Origin: Actinomycetota bacterium
Lineage (GTDB): Bacteria > Actinomycetota > Actinomycetes > Mycobacteriales > Micromonosporaceae
NCBI GenBank assembly: GCA_005885115.1
Contig: VAXX01000067.1
Location: 1 to 5,543 of the forward strand
Direction of reading: 5' to 3'
DNA: 5,543 nucleotides
In this document: one piece after another, positions 1 through 5,464 of the stretch
How positions within the stretch are numbered: the stretch's first letter is position 1
How the letters are laid out: each line of letters opens with the position of its first letter
Notes under the pieces: model-generated
Told to the model about the DNA's origin: nothing
The model's input: only the letters and a program-made list of their open reading frames with translations
The model's database searches: none
Made by a program: the position numbers and the translations under genes

Positions 1-739
1 GTGCATGGGCGAGGCGCACGCCGACGTGGTCCTGGACCGGTTGCGGGCCGGCGGGGTGGAGCTGTCCACCGAACCGGTACGGGTGGCCCTGCGGGAAACC
101 TTCGCGGCCCCGTCCAAGGGGCACGGGCGGCACGTCAAGCAGTCCGGCGGGCACGGCCAGTACGCGGTCTGCGACATCGAGGTCGAGCCGCTGACGCGCG
201 GGTCCGGCTTCGAGTTCGTGGACCGGGTGGTCGGCGGCGCGGTGCCCAACAACTACATCCCTTCGGTGGAGAAGGGGGTACGGGCGCAGATGGAGCGGGG
301 CATCGTCGCCGGGTACCCGGTGGTGGACCTGCGCGTGACGCTGTTCGACGGCAAGGCGCACTCGGTCGACTCGTCGGACGCCGCGTTCCAGACGGCCGGG
401 TCGATGGCTCTGAAGGAGGCCGCGGAGAAGGGCGACGTCACCCTGCTGGAGCCGGTCGACGAGGTGGAGATCCGGGTGCCCGAGGGCTTCGTCGGCGCGG
501 TGATGAGCGACCTGTCCAGCCGGCGCGGGCGGGTACAGGGCACCGAGTCCGACCCGAACGGGACCGAGAAGACCCTGGTGCACGCCGAGGTACCGGCGAC
601 GGAGCTGGTCCGGTATGCGGTCGAGCTGCGCGCCATGACCTCGGGTACGGGCACGTTCACCCGTACCTTCGTCCGGTACGACCCGATGCCCGCGCACCTC
701 GCCGAGCAGGTCAAGAAGGAGCACGCGGCCCGGTCGTGA
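1..739 (+). CDS. EF-G-like translation factor (EF-G2/FusA2 type), C-terminal part
   Basis: This is the 3' part of a gene that starts left of the window. The frame is already open at base 2, and the first Met (base 5) is internal, matching the conserved 'GMGE' stretch of EF-G domain III. About 245 of the roughly 700 residues usual for EF-G are visible. Counting from that Met, residues 1-30 end domain III and 31-145 are domain IV. Domain IV contains loop 'KQSGGHGQY' (45-53), 'YIPSVEKG' (84-91) and the tip motif '[10 protein letters not shown]' with His119, equivalent to the tip His that supports translocation in classical EF-G. Residues 147-228 are domain V ('LLEP', 'SDLSSRRG', 'HAEVP'). The GTPase domain is not visible. 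Actinobacteria commonly carry a second EF-G-like gene, and a mycobacterial EF-G2 has been reported to bind GTP without normal ribosome-dependent GTPase activity. I favour that paralogue because no tuf follows, as would be expected in the str operon. Classical fusA or a TetM-type protection protein is less likely. Confidence 0.5.
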   Translation, partial: CMGEAHADVVLDRLRAGGVELSTEPVRVALRETFAAPSKGHGRHVKQSGGHGQYAVCDIEVEPLTRGSGFEFVDRVVGGAVPNNYIPSVEKGVRAQMERGIVAGYPVVDLRVTLFDGKAHSVDSSDAAFQTAGSMALKEAAEKGDVTLLEPVDEVEIRVPEGFVGAVMSDLSSRRGRVQGTESDPNGTEKTLVHAEVPATELVRYAVELRAMTSGTGTFTRTFVRYDPMPAHLAEQVKKEHAARS

Positions 740-746
740 CGCGCGT

Positions 747-782
747 GACGCCGTAGGGGACACGAGTGTCTCCTACGGCGTC
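747..782. terminator. Bidirectional stem-loop terminator between convergent genes
   Basis: A near-perfect inverted repeat lies in the 47-bp gap between the EF-G-like stop (739) and the aldo/keto reductase stop (787). The arms are 747-763 and 766-782, 17 bases each with one mismatch (a G-T wobble on one strand). The bases at 763-766 must form the loop, leaving about 16 paired positions. No U-tract follows on either strand, which is common for actinobacterial terminators. Its position 7 bases past one stop and 4 bases past the other suggests that it ends both transcripts. Confidence 0.85.
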
Positions 783-786
783 TGCG

Positions 787-1776
787 CTACAGCCGGCCCA
801 GCAGCTTGTCGACCTCGGCGACCTGGTCGCCGGTCAGCGGGCCGTACGCGAGCGCCCCGGCGTTCTCCTCGACCTGCGCCACTGTCCGGCAGCCCGGGAT
901 CGGGATCGTCTTGTCGCTGCGCCCCCACAGGTAGCCGATCGCGCCCTGGGCGAGGGTACGACCGCCGGAGCGCAGGACCTCCCGGACCGCCTCGACGCGT
1001 TCCAGGAACGCCGGATCGGGCCGGCCGTCCTGGAAGTACTCCATCCAGTCCGGCGAGATGCCCCGGACGTCGTCGTCGCCCAGGCTCGACGCGGCGCTGT
1101 ACTTGCCGGTCAGCAGCCCCATCGCCAGCGGTCCCCGGTTGACGCTGGCCAGGTCGAACCGCTCGCACACGTGCAGCACCTCGGCCGCGTCCGACAGCAC
1201 CGAGAAGTCGTGCTGCACGGCGGTGACCGCGTGGCTGGCCATCGCGAACGCGGTGGCGCGGTCCGGGTAGTCGGTGCTCCACCCGTACGCCCGGATGGCG
1301 CCGGAGCTGACCAGCTCGTCGAGCACCGGCACGAGCTCCAGGGCCGCCACGATCGGCAGGTCGTTCAGGTGCAGCTGGTACAGGTCGACGTGGTCGGTAC
1401 CGAGCCGGCGCAGCGAGTCGGCGAGCTGGCCGCGTACCCCCCCGGGGGTACCGTCGGCGCCGGTCAGCTCCCGGGTCCGCTCGTCGGCGAGGTTGCCGAA
1501 CTTGGTGGCGAGCACCACCCGGTCCCGCCGGCCGGCCTGGGCCCGACCGAGGATCCGCTCGCTGTGCCCCGCCCCGTAGACATTGGCCGTGTCGAAGAAC
1601 GTGACACCCAGGTCGAGGGCGGCGTGGATGGCGCGGATCGACTCGGCGTCGTCGACCGCACCCCACCCCAACGGCTTCCCCCGCTCCCAGAGCGGTCCCC
1701 CGATCGCCCAGCAGCCGAACCCGAGCGCGCTCACCTGGATCCGGCTGCGGCCCAGTGACCGCGTCATCGTCGTCAT
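787..1776 (-). CDS. Aldo/keto reductase, NADP(H)-dependent
   Basis: The 329-residue product is a complete (beta/alpha)8-barrel aldo/keto reductase of the usual family length, expected to be cytosolic and to reduce carbonyls with NADPH. The catalytic tetrad is intact: Asp62 and Tyr67 in 'FFDTANVYG', Lys92 in 'LATKFG' and His136 in 'LYQLH'. The C-terminal cofactor signature 'IPIPGCRTVAQVEEN' (291-305) is textbook for the family. 'NRGPLAMGLLTGKY' (213-226) is the usual substrate- and phosphate-side loop of the larger AKR subfamilies (IolS/YghZ-like). The true substrate cannot be read from the sequence. The start ATG at 1776 has no clear Shine-Dalgarno, and an in-frame ATG three codons on (1767) is an alternative. 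The gene begins 27 bp after the deacetylase stop with no terminator between, so co-transcription is likely. It ends at the convergent hairpin. Confidence 0.93.
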   Translation of the reverse strand: MTTMTRSLGRSRIQVSALGFGCWAIGGPLWERGKPLGWGAVDDAESIRAIHAALDLGVTFFDTANVYGAGHSERILGRAQAGRRDRVVLATKFGNLADERTRELTGADGTPGGVRGQLADSLRRLGTDHVDLYQLHLNDLPIVAALELVPVLDELVSSGAIRAYGWSTDYPDRATAFAMASHAVTAVQHDFSVLSDAAEVLHVCERFDLASVNRGPLAMGLLTGKYSAASSLGDDDVRGISPDWMEYFQDGRPDPAFLERVEAVREVLRSGGRTLAQGAIGYLWGRSDKTIPIPGCRTVAQVEENAGALAYGPLTGDQVAEVDKLLGRL

Positions 1777-1803
1777 AACCAGACAATGACACCGCGGAAG
1801 GCC

Positions 1804-2616
1804 CTAGGGGGAGATTCCTTTCGGCCGACCGAGGGCGAGCAGTTCGGACACCGTGACGAACCGGAAGCCCCGCTGCCGCAGCCCGGCGAACATCTCCCCG
1901 AGGTGTTTGATCGCGACCAGCCGCTCGGCGGCGCCGACGTCGTGGGCCAGGACGATCTGGCCCGGGCTTACCCCGTTGACGATCTCGCTGACCTGGCCGG
2001 CCTCGTTGTGCAGGTAGGCGCTCTCGTGCATCTGCCGGGACCAGAGCACCAGGTCGTACCCGTGCCGGTCCGCGGCCAGCAACGTCGAGCCGCCCAGGTG
2101 CCCGTACGGGGGACGCAGCAGCCGCGGCTCCCGCCCGGTGTACCGGCGGATCGTGTCGTGCGCGCGGCCGATCTGCTCGGCGACCCCGGCTTCGTCGAGC
2201 ATCGCGAGGTCCGGGTGCGACCAGCTGTGGTTGCCCACCTCGTGCCGGCCGAGCCGGCCCTTGACCAGGTCGGCGTACGCGGCCAGGTGCTGGCCGACCA
2301 TGAAGAACGTCGCCGGCACCTGGTACGCGTCGAGCGCGTCGAGCACCGTCGACGTCCAGTTGGGGCCGGGACCGTCGTCGAAGGTGAACGCGACGATCGG
2401 CTCGTCGGTCTCCACGTACCAGACGGTCCTGACCTGCCCGTGCACCTCGAACTCGGGACGGTCCGCGGCCGGCGCGTACCCGCCCCCGAAGGGTAGGTGG
2501 TTGGGCGGGAACAGCCTGGGCGCCGCCATCGCCCCCGCACCGACCGCCGCCCCACCGGCCGCGATCAGCGCACCGCGCAGAAACGCCCGCCGCTCAATTC
2601 GCATGTCCTCCCCCAT
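1804..2616 (-). CDS. Tat-exported polysaccharide deacetylase (CE4/NodB fold)
   Basis: The 270-residue protein has a twin-arginine signal: 'RRAFLRG' at residues 9-15, then an Ala/Gly-rich hydrophobic stretch to about residue 30 and a likely cleavage after 'AMA' (29-31). The mature part is a carbohydrate esterase 4 domain, which removes N- or O-acetyl groups from envelope or other glycans using a divalent metal. Motif 1 is 'TFDDGP' (78-83; Asp80 general base, Asp81 metal ligand). Motif 2 is 'HSWSH' (130-134; both His are metal ligands). Motif 3 is 'RPPYG' (168-172). Motif 5 is 'IVLAHD' (221-226; His225). Motif 4 is degenerate: the region around Trp192 ('LWSRQM') lacks the usual Asp. All metal and base residues remain, so it is probably active, with unknown substrate. 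The start is uncertain. ATG 2616 has only a weak RBS, while ATG 2604 has GGGGAGG only 2 bases upstream and gives a more typical short Tat n-region. The gene lies 43 bp after the MFS stop. Confidence 0.9.
   Translation of the reverse strand: MGEDMRIERRAFLRGALIAAGGAAVGAGAMAAPRLFPPNHLPFGGGYAPAADRPEFEVHGQVRTVWYVETDEPIVAFTFDDGPGPNWTSTVLDALDAYQVPATFFMVGQHLAAYADLVKGRLGRHEVGNHSWSHPDLAMLDEAGVAEQIGRAHDTIRRYTGREPRLLRPPYGHLGGSTLLAADRHGYDLVLWSRQMHESAYLHNEAGQVSEIVNGVSPGQIVLAHDVGAAERLVAIKHLGEMFAGLRQRGFRFVTVSELLALGRPKGISP
2607..2613 (-). promoter_or_regulatory. Shine-Dalgarno-like GGGGAGG inside the deacetylase 5' end
   Basis: GGGGAGG lies directly after the first candidate ATG (2616) and 2 bases before the second (2604). 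The match to anti-SD is strong, but the spacing to 2604 is unusually short, so it hints at the 2604 start without settling it. Confidence 0.35.
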
Positions 2617-2620
2617 GGCT

Positions 2621-2649
2621 GAGCTTCTGATGTTCGCACATCAGGGCTC
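2621..2649 (-). terminator. Intercistronic hairpin with GNRA-type loop (terminator or attenuator)
   Basis: Between the MFS stop (2660) and the deacetylase start, the minus strand carries a perfect 7-bp stem CTGATGT/ACATCAG closing a GCGA loop (loop at 2634-2637). A further 4-bp outer stem GAGC/GCTC sits beyond a small internal bulge. GCGA is a stable GNRA tetraloop in RNA. No U-tract follows. It sits 10 bases after the MFS stop and ends 4 bases before ATG 2616, so it would cover that start's ribosome-binding region. It may be a partial terminator, an mRNA-stabilising element or, as a DNA dyad, an operator. Confidence 0.5.
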
Positions 2650-2659
2650 GGCGGTGGTC

Positions 2660-4399
2660 TCAGGAGGCCGCGCCGACCCTCTCGGCCCGCGGCGCGGCGG
2701 CCGGCGCCGGCTGGCCCCGCCCGCTGCCGTTGTCGAAGACCGAGGCCGCGGCGGTGACCACGCTCATGATCGCGGCGGCCACGAACACCACGACCAGGCC
2801 ATGGTGGAACGGCCCCGAGATCAGGTTCGGGAAGAACTGCTTGCCGGTGAGGGTGGCCACGTTGCCCGCGGGCAGGTGCGCCAGGACGCCGCTGGGCCCC
2901 AGCAGCGAACCCAGCGGGTTGTACCCGAGGAACGCCGCGAACAGGCTGCCGACCGGCGGGAGGCCACCGATGCGGGTCGCGACGGCTGCCGGTACCCCCT
3001 GCTGTTCCAGCCCCGCGGTCAGCGTGTGCGGCAGGTCGGCCGCCAGCCCGATGACCATCAGCGAGAAGAAGATGCCGATGGACAGGGCGGATCCGGAGTT
3101 GAAGAAGGTGCCCCGCATCCCGGCCGCGGCACCGCGCTGCCCGGCGGGTACCGAGCCCATGACCGCGGAGGCGTTCGGCGAGGAGAACAGGCCCGAGCCG
3201 ATCCCGCTGAGCGCCACGAGGGCGGCGAAGACCCAGTACGGGAAGTCGACCGGCAGCAGGACCAGCCCGACGAAGCTCGCCGCCACCACCAGCGCGCCAC
3301 CGACCGCGAACGGACGCGCCCCGAACCGGTCGGACAGCCACCCGGACACCGGCCCGGCGACCAGGAAGCCGACGGTCAGCGGGAGCAGGTAGATGCCGGC
3401 CCACAGCGGCGTGGCGGCGTAGTCGTACCCGTGCAACGGCAGCCAGATGCCCTGGAGCCAGATGATCAGCATGAACTGCATCCCGCCCCGGCTGATCGAG
3501 GCGAGCAGGCCGGCGAGGTTGCCGAAGGCGAAGGTACGGTCGCGGAACAGCCCGAGGTGGAACATCGGCTCCGGTACCCGGGTCTCGATCACTACGAACG
3601 CCACGAGCAGCGCGACTCCGCCGGCCAGGCCGGCCACCACCCACGGGTTCGTCCACCCGGTGCTGTGCCCCCCGTATGGCTGGATCCCGTACGTGATGGC
3701 GGCCAGCAGCGCCGACAGCCCCAGCGCGAAGGTGACGTTGCCCGGCCAGTCCAGCCGGCCGGGCTGGCGGGCGCCCAGCTCGTGCAGCGACAGGTACGAC
3801 CAGACGGTGCCGACCAGACCGATCGGTACGCTGACCCAGAACACCGCGCGCCAGTCCCACTCGGCGAGCACGCCACCGAGCACCAGCCCGATGAACGAGC
3901 CGGCGATCGCCGCGACCTGGTTGATGCCCAGCGCCATCCCGCGCTGCCGGGCCGGGAACGCGTCGATGAGGATCGCGGTGGAGTTGGCGAAGACCATCGA
4001 GCCGCCGACCGCCTGGACGACCCGCCAGCCGATCAGCCACAGCGCTCCCCCGCCGCCGCGCAGCGGGTCCAGGGACAGCGCGATCGAGGCGAGCGTGAAG
4101 ATCATGAAACCGAGGTTGTACAGCTTGACCCGGCCGTACATGTCGCCGAGCCGGCCCAGGGCGACGACCAGGACCGCCGAGACGAGCAGGAAGCCCATCA
4201 GCATCCAGAGCAGGTAGCTGACGTTGCCCGGAGCCAGCGGGTCGAGGTGGATGCCGTTGAAGATGGCCGGCAGCGAGATGATCACGATCGAGGAGTTGAC
4301 CGTGGCGAGCAGCATGCCGAGCGTCGTGTTGGACAGGGCGACCCACTTGTACCGCGGGTGGTCCCGGTCGAAGCGCACAGCGGTCCTCGGTTGGCTCAT
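2660..4399 (-). CDS. DHA2-family MFS transporter, 14 TM (drug/proton antiporter type)
   Basis: The 579-residue inner-membrane protein has about 14 hydrophobic segments. The approximate order is TM1 19-40, TM2 59-82, TM3 95-110, TM4 118-145, TM5 155-177, TM6 186-205, TM7 221-240, TM8 252-272, TM9 290-318, TM10 330-352, TM11 363-382, TM12 386-406, TM13 432-453 and TM14 532-555. Motif A, 'GRLGDMYGRVKLY', is at 82-94 between TM2 and TM3. The DHA2 signature 'WRAVFWVSVPIG' is at 183-194. A motif C-like glycine pattern (167-176) lacks the usual Pro. 'SGWLSDRFG' (352-360) repeats motif A in the second half. A long loop (about 454-531) separates TM13 and TM14. The family (EmrB/QacA) usually exports drugs or metabolites using the proton gradient, and the substrate here is unknown. 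TM1 reads 'VNSSIVIISLP', with Asn35 where family members usually have Asp. The start could be ATG 4399 or GTG 4378; the latter has GAGG at a proper 6-base spacing. Confidence 0.93.
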   Translation of the reverse strand: MSQPRTAVRFDRDHPRYKWVALSNTTLGMLLATVNSSIVIISLPAIFNGIHLDPLAPGNVSYLLWMLMGFLLVSAVLVVALGRLGDMYGRVKLYNLGFMIFTLASIALSLDPLRGGGGALWLIGWRVVQAVGGSMVFANSTAILIDAFPARQRGMALGINQVAAIAGSFIGLVLGGVLAEWDWRAVFWVSVPIGLVGTVWSYLSLHELGARQPGRLDWPGNVTFALGLSALLAAITYGIQPYGGHSTGWTNPWVVAGLAGGVALLVAFVVIETRVPEPMFHLGLFRDRTFAFGNLAGLLASISRGGMQFMLIIWLQGIWLPLHGYDYAATPLWAGIYLLPLTVGFLVAGPVSGWLSDRFGARPFAVGGALVVAASFVGLVLLPVDFPYWVFAALVALSGIGSGLFSSPNASAVMGSVPAGQRGAAAGMRGTFFNSGSALSIGIFFSLMVIGLAADLPHTLTAGLEQQGVPAAVATRIGGLPPVGSLFAAFLGYNPLGSLLGPSGVLAHLPAGNVATLTGKQFFPNLISGPFHHGLVVVFVAAAIMSVVTAAASVFDNGSGRGQPAPAAAPRAERVGAAS

Positions 4400-4408
4400 T
4401 CCTCCAAG

Positions 4409-4414
4409 ATACTA
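4409..4414 (-). promoter_or_regulatory. Candidate -10 element for the MFS gene
   Basis: The minus strand reads TAGTAT here, fitting the actinobacterial TANNNT -10 consensus. It ends 9 bases before ATG 4399, so transcription would begin only a few bases ahead of that ATG, giving an almost leaderless mRNA. Relative to GTG 4378 the same start would leave a normal leader of about 24 bases. No good -35 hexamer is seen; the sequence about 17 bases upstream is CACGTG. Confidence 0.5.
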
Positions 4415-4426
4415 AGCTAAGCTAAC
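4412..4426. repeat. Three tandem 5-bp repeats at the MFS promoter (candidate operator)
   Basis: The plus strand reads CTAAG-CTAAG-CTAAC. Read on the minus strand this contains TTAGC-TTA-GCTTA, a dyad matching at 4 of 5 positions. It is AT-rich against a very GC-rich background, overlaps the candidate -10 hexamer and lies in a 45-bp gap. This is how TetR- or MarR-type repressor sites are often placed ahead of efflux genes. No regulator gene is in the window, so the assignment is inference. Confidence 0.45.
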
Positions 4427-4444
4427 GATCGCACGTGAGTATCC

Positions 4445-4978
4445 TCACCGGTCCCAGGCCTTGGCCAGCAGATCGCGGGTATCGGTGAGCAACTGCGGCA
4501 GTACCTTGGTCCGGGCGATCACCGGCATGAAGTTGCCGTCCCCGCCCCACCGGGGCACGACGTGCTGGTGGAGGTGGGCGGCGATGCCGGCCCCGGCGAC
4601 CGCGCCCTGGTTCATCCCGACGTTGAACCCGTGCGCCCCGCTGACCGAGCGGATCACCCGCATCGCGGTCTGGGTGACCCGGGCCAGTTCGGCCGTCTCC
4701 GGCTCGGACAGCTCGGGATAGTCGGCCACGTGCCGGTACGGGCAGACCATCAGGTGCCCCGGGTTGTACGGGTACAGGTTGAGCACCGCGTACACCTGCT
4801 CGCCCCGGTGGACGACCAGGCTGTCCGGGTCCGGTAGCTTCGGCGCGCGGCAGAACGGGCAGCCGGTCGGCTGGTCGTACCCTTCGGCGGGACGGTCGGC
4901 GCCGGTCAGGTATGCCATCCGGTGCGGCGTCCAGAGCCGCTCCAGCCCGTCCGGTTCGCCTACGTCCATTCCCGGCAT
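4445..4978 (-). CDS. HIT-family protein, Ap4A phosphorylase-like (Rv2613c type)
   Basis: The 177-residue cytosolic protein has the histidine triad 'HLHQHVV' at 135-141 (His135, His137, His139), with the middle His expected to form the nucleotidyl intermediate. Upstream are 'CPFC' (40-43) and 'YAVLNLYPYNPGHLMV' (63-78), the conserved core strand and helix of the fold. From memory the whole sequence ('LWTPHRMAY', 'NLYPYNPGHLMV', 'HGFNVGMN', 'VPRWGGD') closely resembles Mycobacterium tuberculosis Rv2613c, an Ap4A phosphorylase that splits diadenosine tetraphosphate with phosphate to ATP and ADP. I therefore infer that activity; a general HIT hydrolase is the alternative. The start is ATG 4978, with a stop codon upstream in frame and no other start between. 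An in-frame ATG at 4969 is possible. The best purine-rich stretch (GGGAG) is about 12 bases upstream. The VOC gene ends 30 bp before it, so the two may be co-transcribed. Confidence 0.92.
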   Translation of the reverse strand: MPGMDVGEPDGLERLWTPHRMAYLTGADRPAEGYDQPTGCPFCRAPKLPDPDSLVVHRGEQVYAVLNLYPYNPGHLMVCPYRHVADYPELSEPETAELARVTQTAMRVIRSVSGAHGFNVGMNQGAVAGAGIAAHLHQHVVPRWGGDGNFMPVIARTKVLPQLLTDTRDLLAKAWDR

Positions 4979-5008
4979 GGTACCGGCGGCGCTCCCGCGG
5001 CCGGGAAG

Positions 5009-5380
5009 CTAACCACGCCCCGGGATCTGTTGCAGCACCCAGCCGTTGCCGTCGGGGTCGGTGAACCGCACGAACAGCCCCCACGGCTGCTCGTCGACCC
5101 CGCTTACCGCCACCCCGTGGTCGAGCAGGTGCTGCCGGGCGGCCGCCACATCGGACACCACCACCTGGACGCCCTGCTGGGAACCGGGCGCCATCTCGGT
5201 GACCCCGGTGCCCAGGACGATGGAGCAGGCCGACCCGGGCGGGGTGAGCTGGACGAACCGCAACCCCTCGTGGACCTTGTGGTCGTGGTCGGCGTGGAAG
5301 CCGACCTGGTCGACATAGAAGGCCTTCGCGCGGTCCACGTCGGTCACCGGGATGGCCACGAGCTCGATCTTCCAATCCAT
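5009..5380 (-). CDS. VOC/glyoxalase-fold protein, probably without classical metal site
   Basis: The 123-residue protein is one complete vicinal-oxygen-chelate domain made of two beta-alpha-beta-beta-beta modules. The first opens with 'IPVTDVDRAKAFYVDQVGF' (10-28). The second starts near 'VQVVVSDVAAARQHLLDHG' (71-89) and ends in 'FTDPDGNGWVLQQ' (106-118). The fold and length are typical of the glyoxalase/bleomycin-resistance superfamily. The usual first-strand His is a Leu (residue 7), and the usual Glu after the DPDGN motif is a Gln (118), so canonical glyoxalase I or dioxygenase chemistry is doubtful. A His/Asp-rich stretch (29-37, with His29, 32, 34 and 37) is unusual. Function is unknown; possibilities are ligand binding or sequestration, or a non-metal isomerase role. 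The start ATG 5380 lacks an SD, but a TAGCGT -10-like hexamer 6 bases upstream suggests a leaderless mRNA. Confidence 0.88.
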   Translation of the reverse strand: MDWKIELVAIPVTDVDRAKAFYVDQVGFHADHDHKVHEGLRFVQLTPPGSACSIVLGTGVTEMAPGSQQGVQVVVSDVAAARQHLLDHGVAVSGVDEQPWGLFVRFTDPDGNGWVLQQIPGRG

Positions 5381-5386
5381 ATCACC

Positions 5387-5392
5387 ACGCTA
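5387..5392 (-). promoter_or_regulatory. Candidate -10 of the VOC gene (leaderless start)
   Basis: The minus strand reads TAGCGT, a TANNNT hexamer 6 bases before ATG 5380. This spacing would place the transcription start at or next to the A of the ATG. It agrees with the absence of a Shine-Dalgarno sequence. No convincing -35 is visible. Confidence 0.4.
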
Positions 5393-5408
5393 CGTCGGGG
5401 GTACGACA

Positions 5409-5437
5409 GTGACCGGGCACCGGACCCGGGGTAGGAT
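5409..5437 (+). promoter_or_regulatory. Candidate -35/-10 promoter of the FAD protein gene
   Basis: GTGACC (5409-5414) matches the TGAC core of the TTGACA -35 element. It is followed by a 17-base spacer and TAGGAT (5432-5437), which fits the TAGRRT form of -10 seen in streptomycete vegetative promoters. Transcription would start near 5444, about 20 bases before ATG 5465. Confidence 0.5.
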
Positions 5438-5455
5438 TTCATCACTCGATGAGAT
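5436..5455. repeat. AT-rich dyad at the predicted transcription start (candidate operator)
   Basis: The arms ATTTCATC (5436-5443) and GATGAGAT (5448-5455) are complementary at 7 of 8 positions around a 4-base spacer. The dyad abuts the -10 hexamer and spans the predicted start, a typical repressor position. In RNA the T-G mismatch becomes a wobble pair, so a small 5' leader hairpin is the alternative reading. Confidence 0.4.
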
Positions 5456-5464
5456 TGGTGCCCG

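Noticed and set aside
1..756. Frame-1 open frame over the EF-G-like gene
   Set aside because: Arg/Gly-rich shadow of the frame that encodes EF-G domains IV and V. It also runs into the terminator stem.
766..1758. Plus-strand 330-codon open frame antisense to the aldo/keto reductase
   Set aside because: Compositional shadow. It would start inside the terminator hairpin, has no homology I recognise, and the minus-strand frame carries the full AKR catalytic tetrad.
1786..2496. Plus-strand 236-codon open frame antisense to the deacetylase
   Set aside because: No recognisable motifs, while the opposite strand carries all main CE4 motifs and a Tat signal.
2138..4420. A 760-codon plus-strand open frame running antisense to the whole MFS gene
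   Set aside because: The translation is low-complexity and rich in Arg, Gln, Asp, Glu and Pro, with no recognisable domain. The opposite strand encodes a clear 14-TM transporter with family motifs. Long antisense frames are expected in very GC-rich DNA.
4426..4437. Short palindromes CGATCG and CACGTG upstream of the MFS gene
   Set aside because: Six-base palindromes are frequent by chance at this base composition, and neither has a matching partner or spacing that would mark a regulator site.
787..5380. The five minus-strand genes as one biosynthetic or defence system
   Set aside because: They are common, widely distributed families, there is promoter-like sequence inside the block, and no nuclease, effector, synthase or regulator links them.
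5413..5429. GC-rich inverted repeat CCGGG/CCCGG between the -35 and -10 of the FAD gene
   Set aside because: It is only 5 bp per arm and wholly G/C, easily explained by base composition; the AT-rich dyad next to it is the stronger candidate.
4922..5434. Plus-strand 170-codon open frame spanning the HIT start and the VOC gene
   Set aside because: It crosses two well-supported minus-strand genes and the divergent promoter region, and its sequence has no family features.
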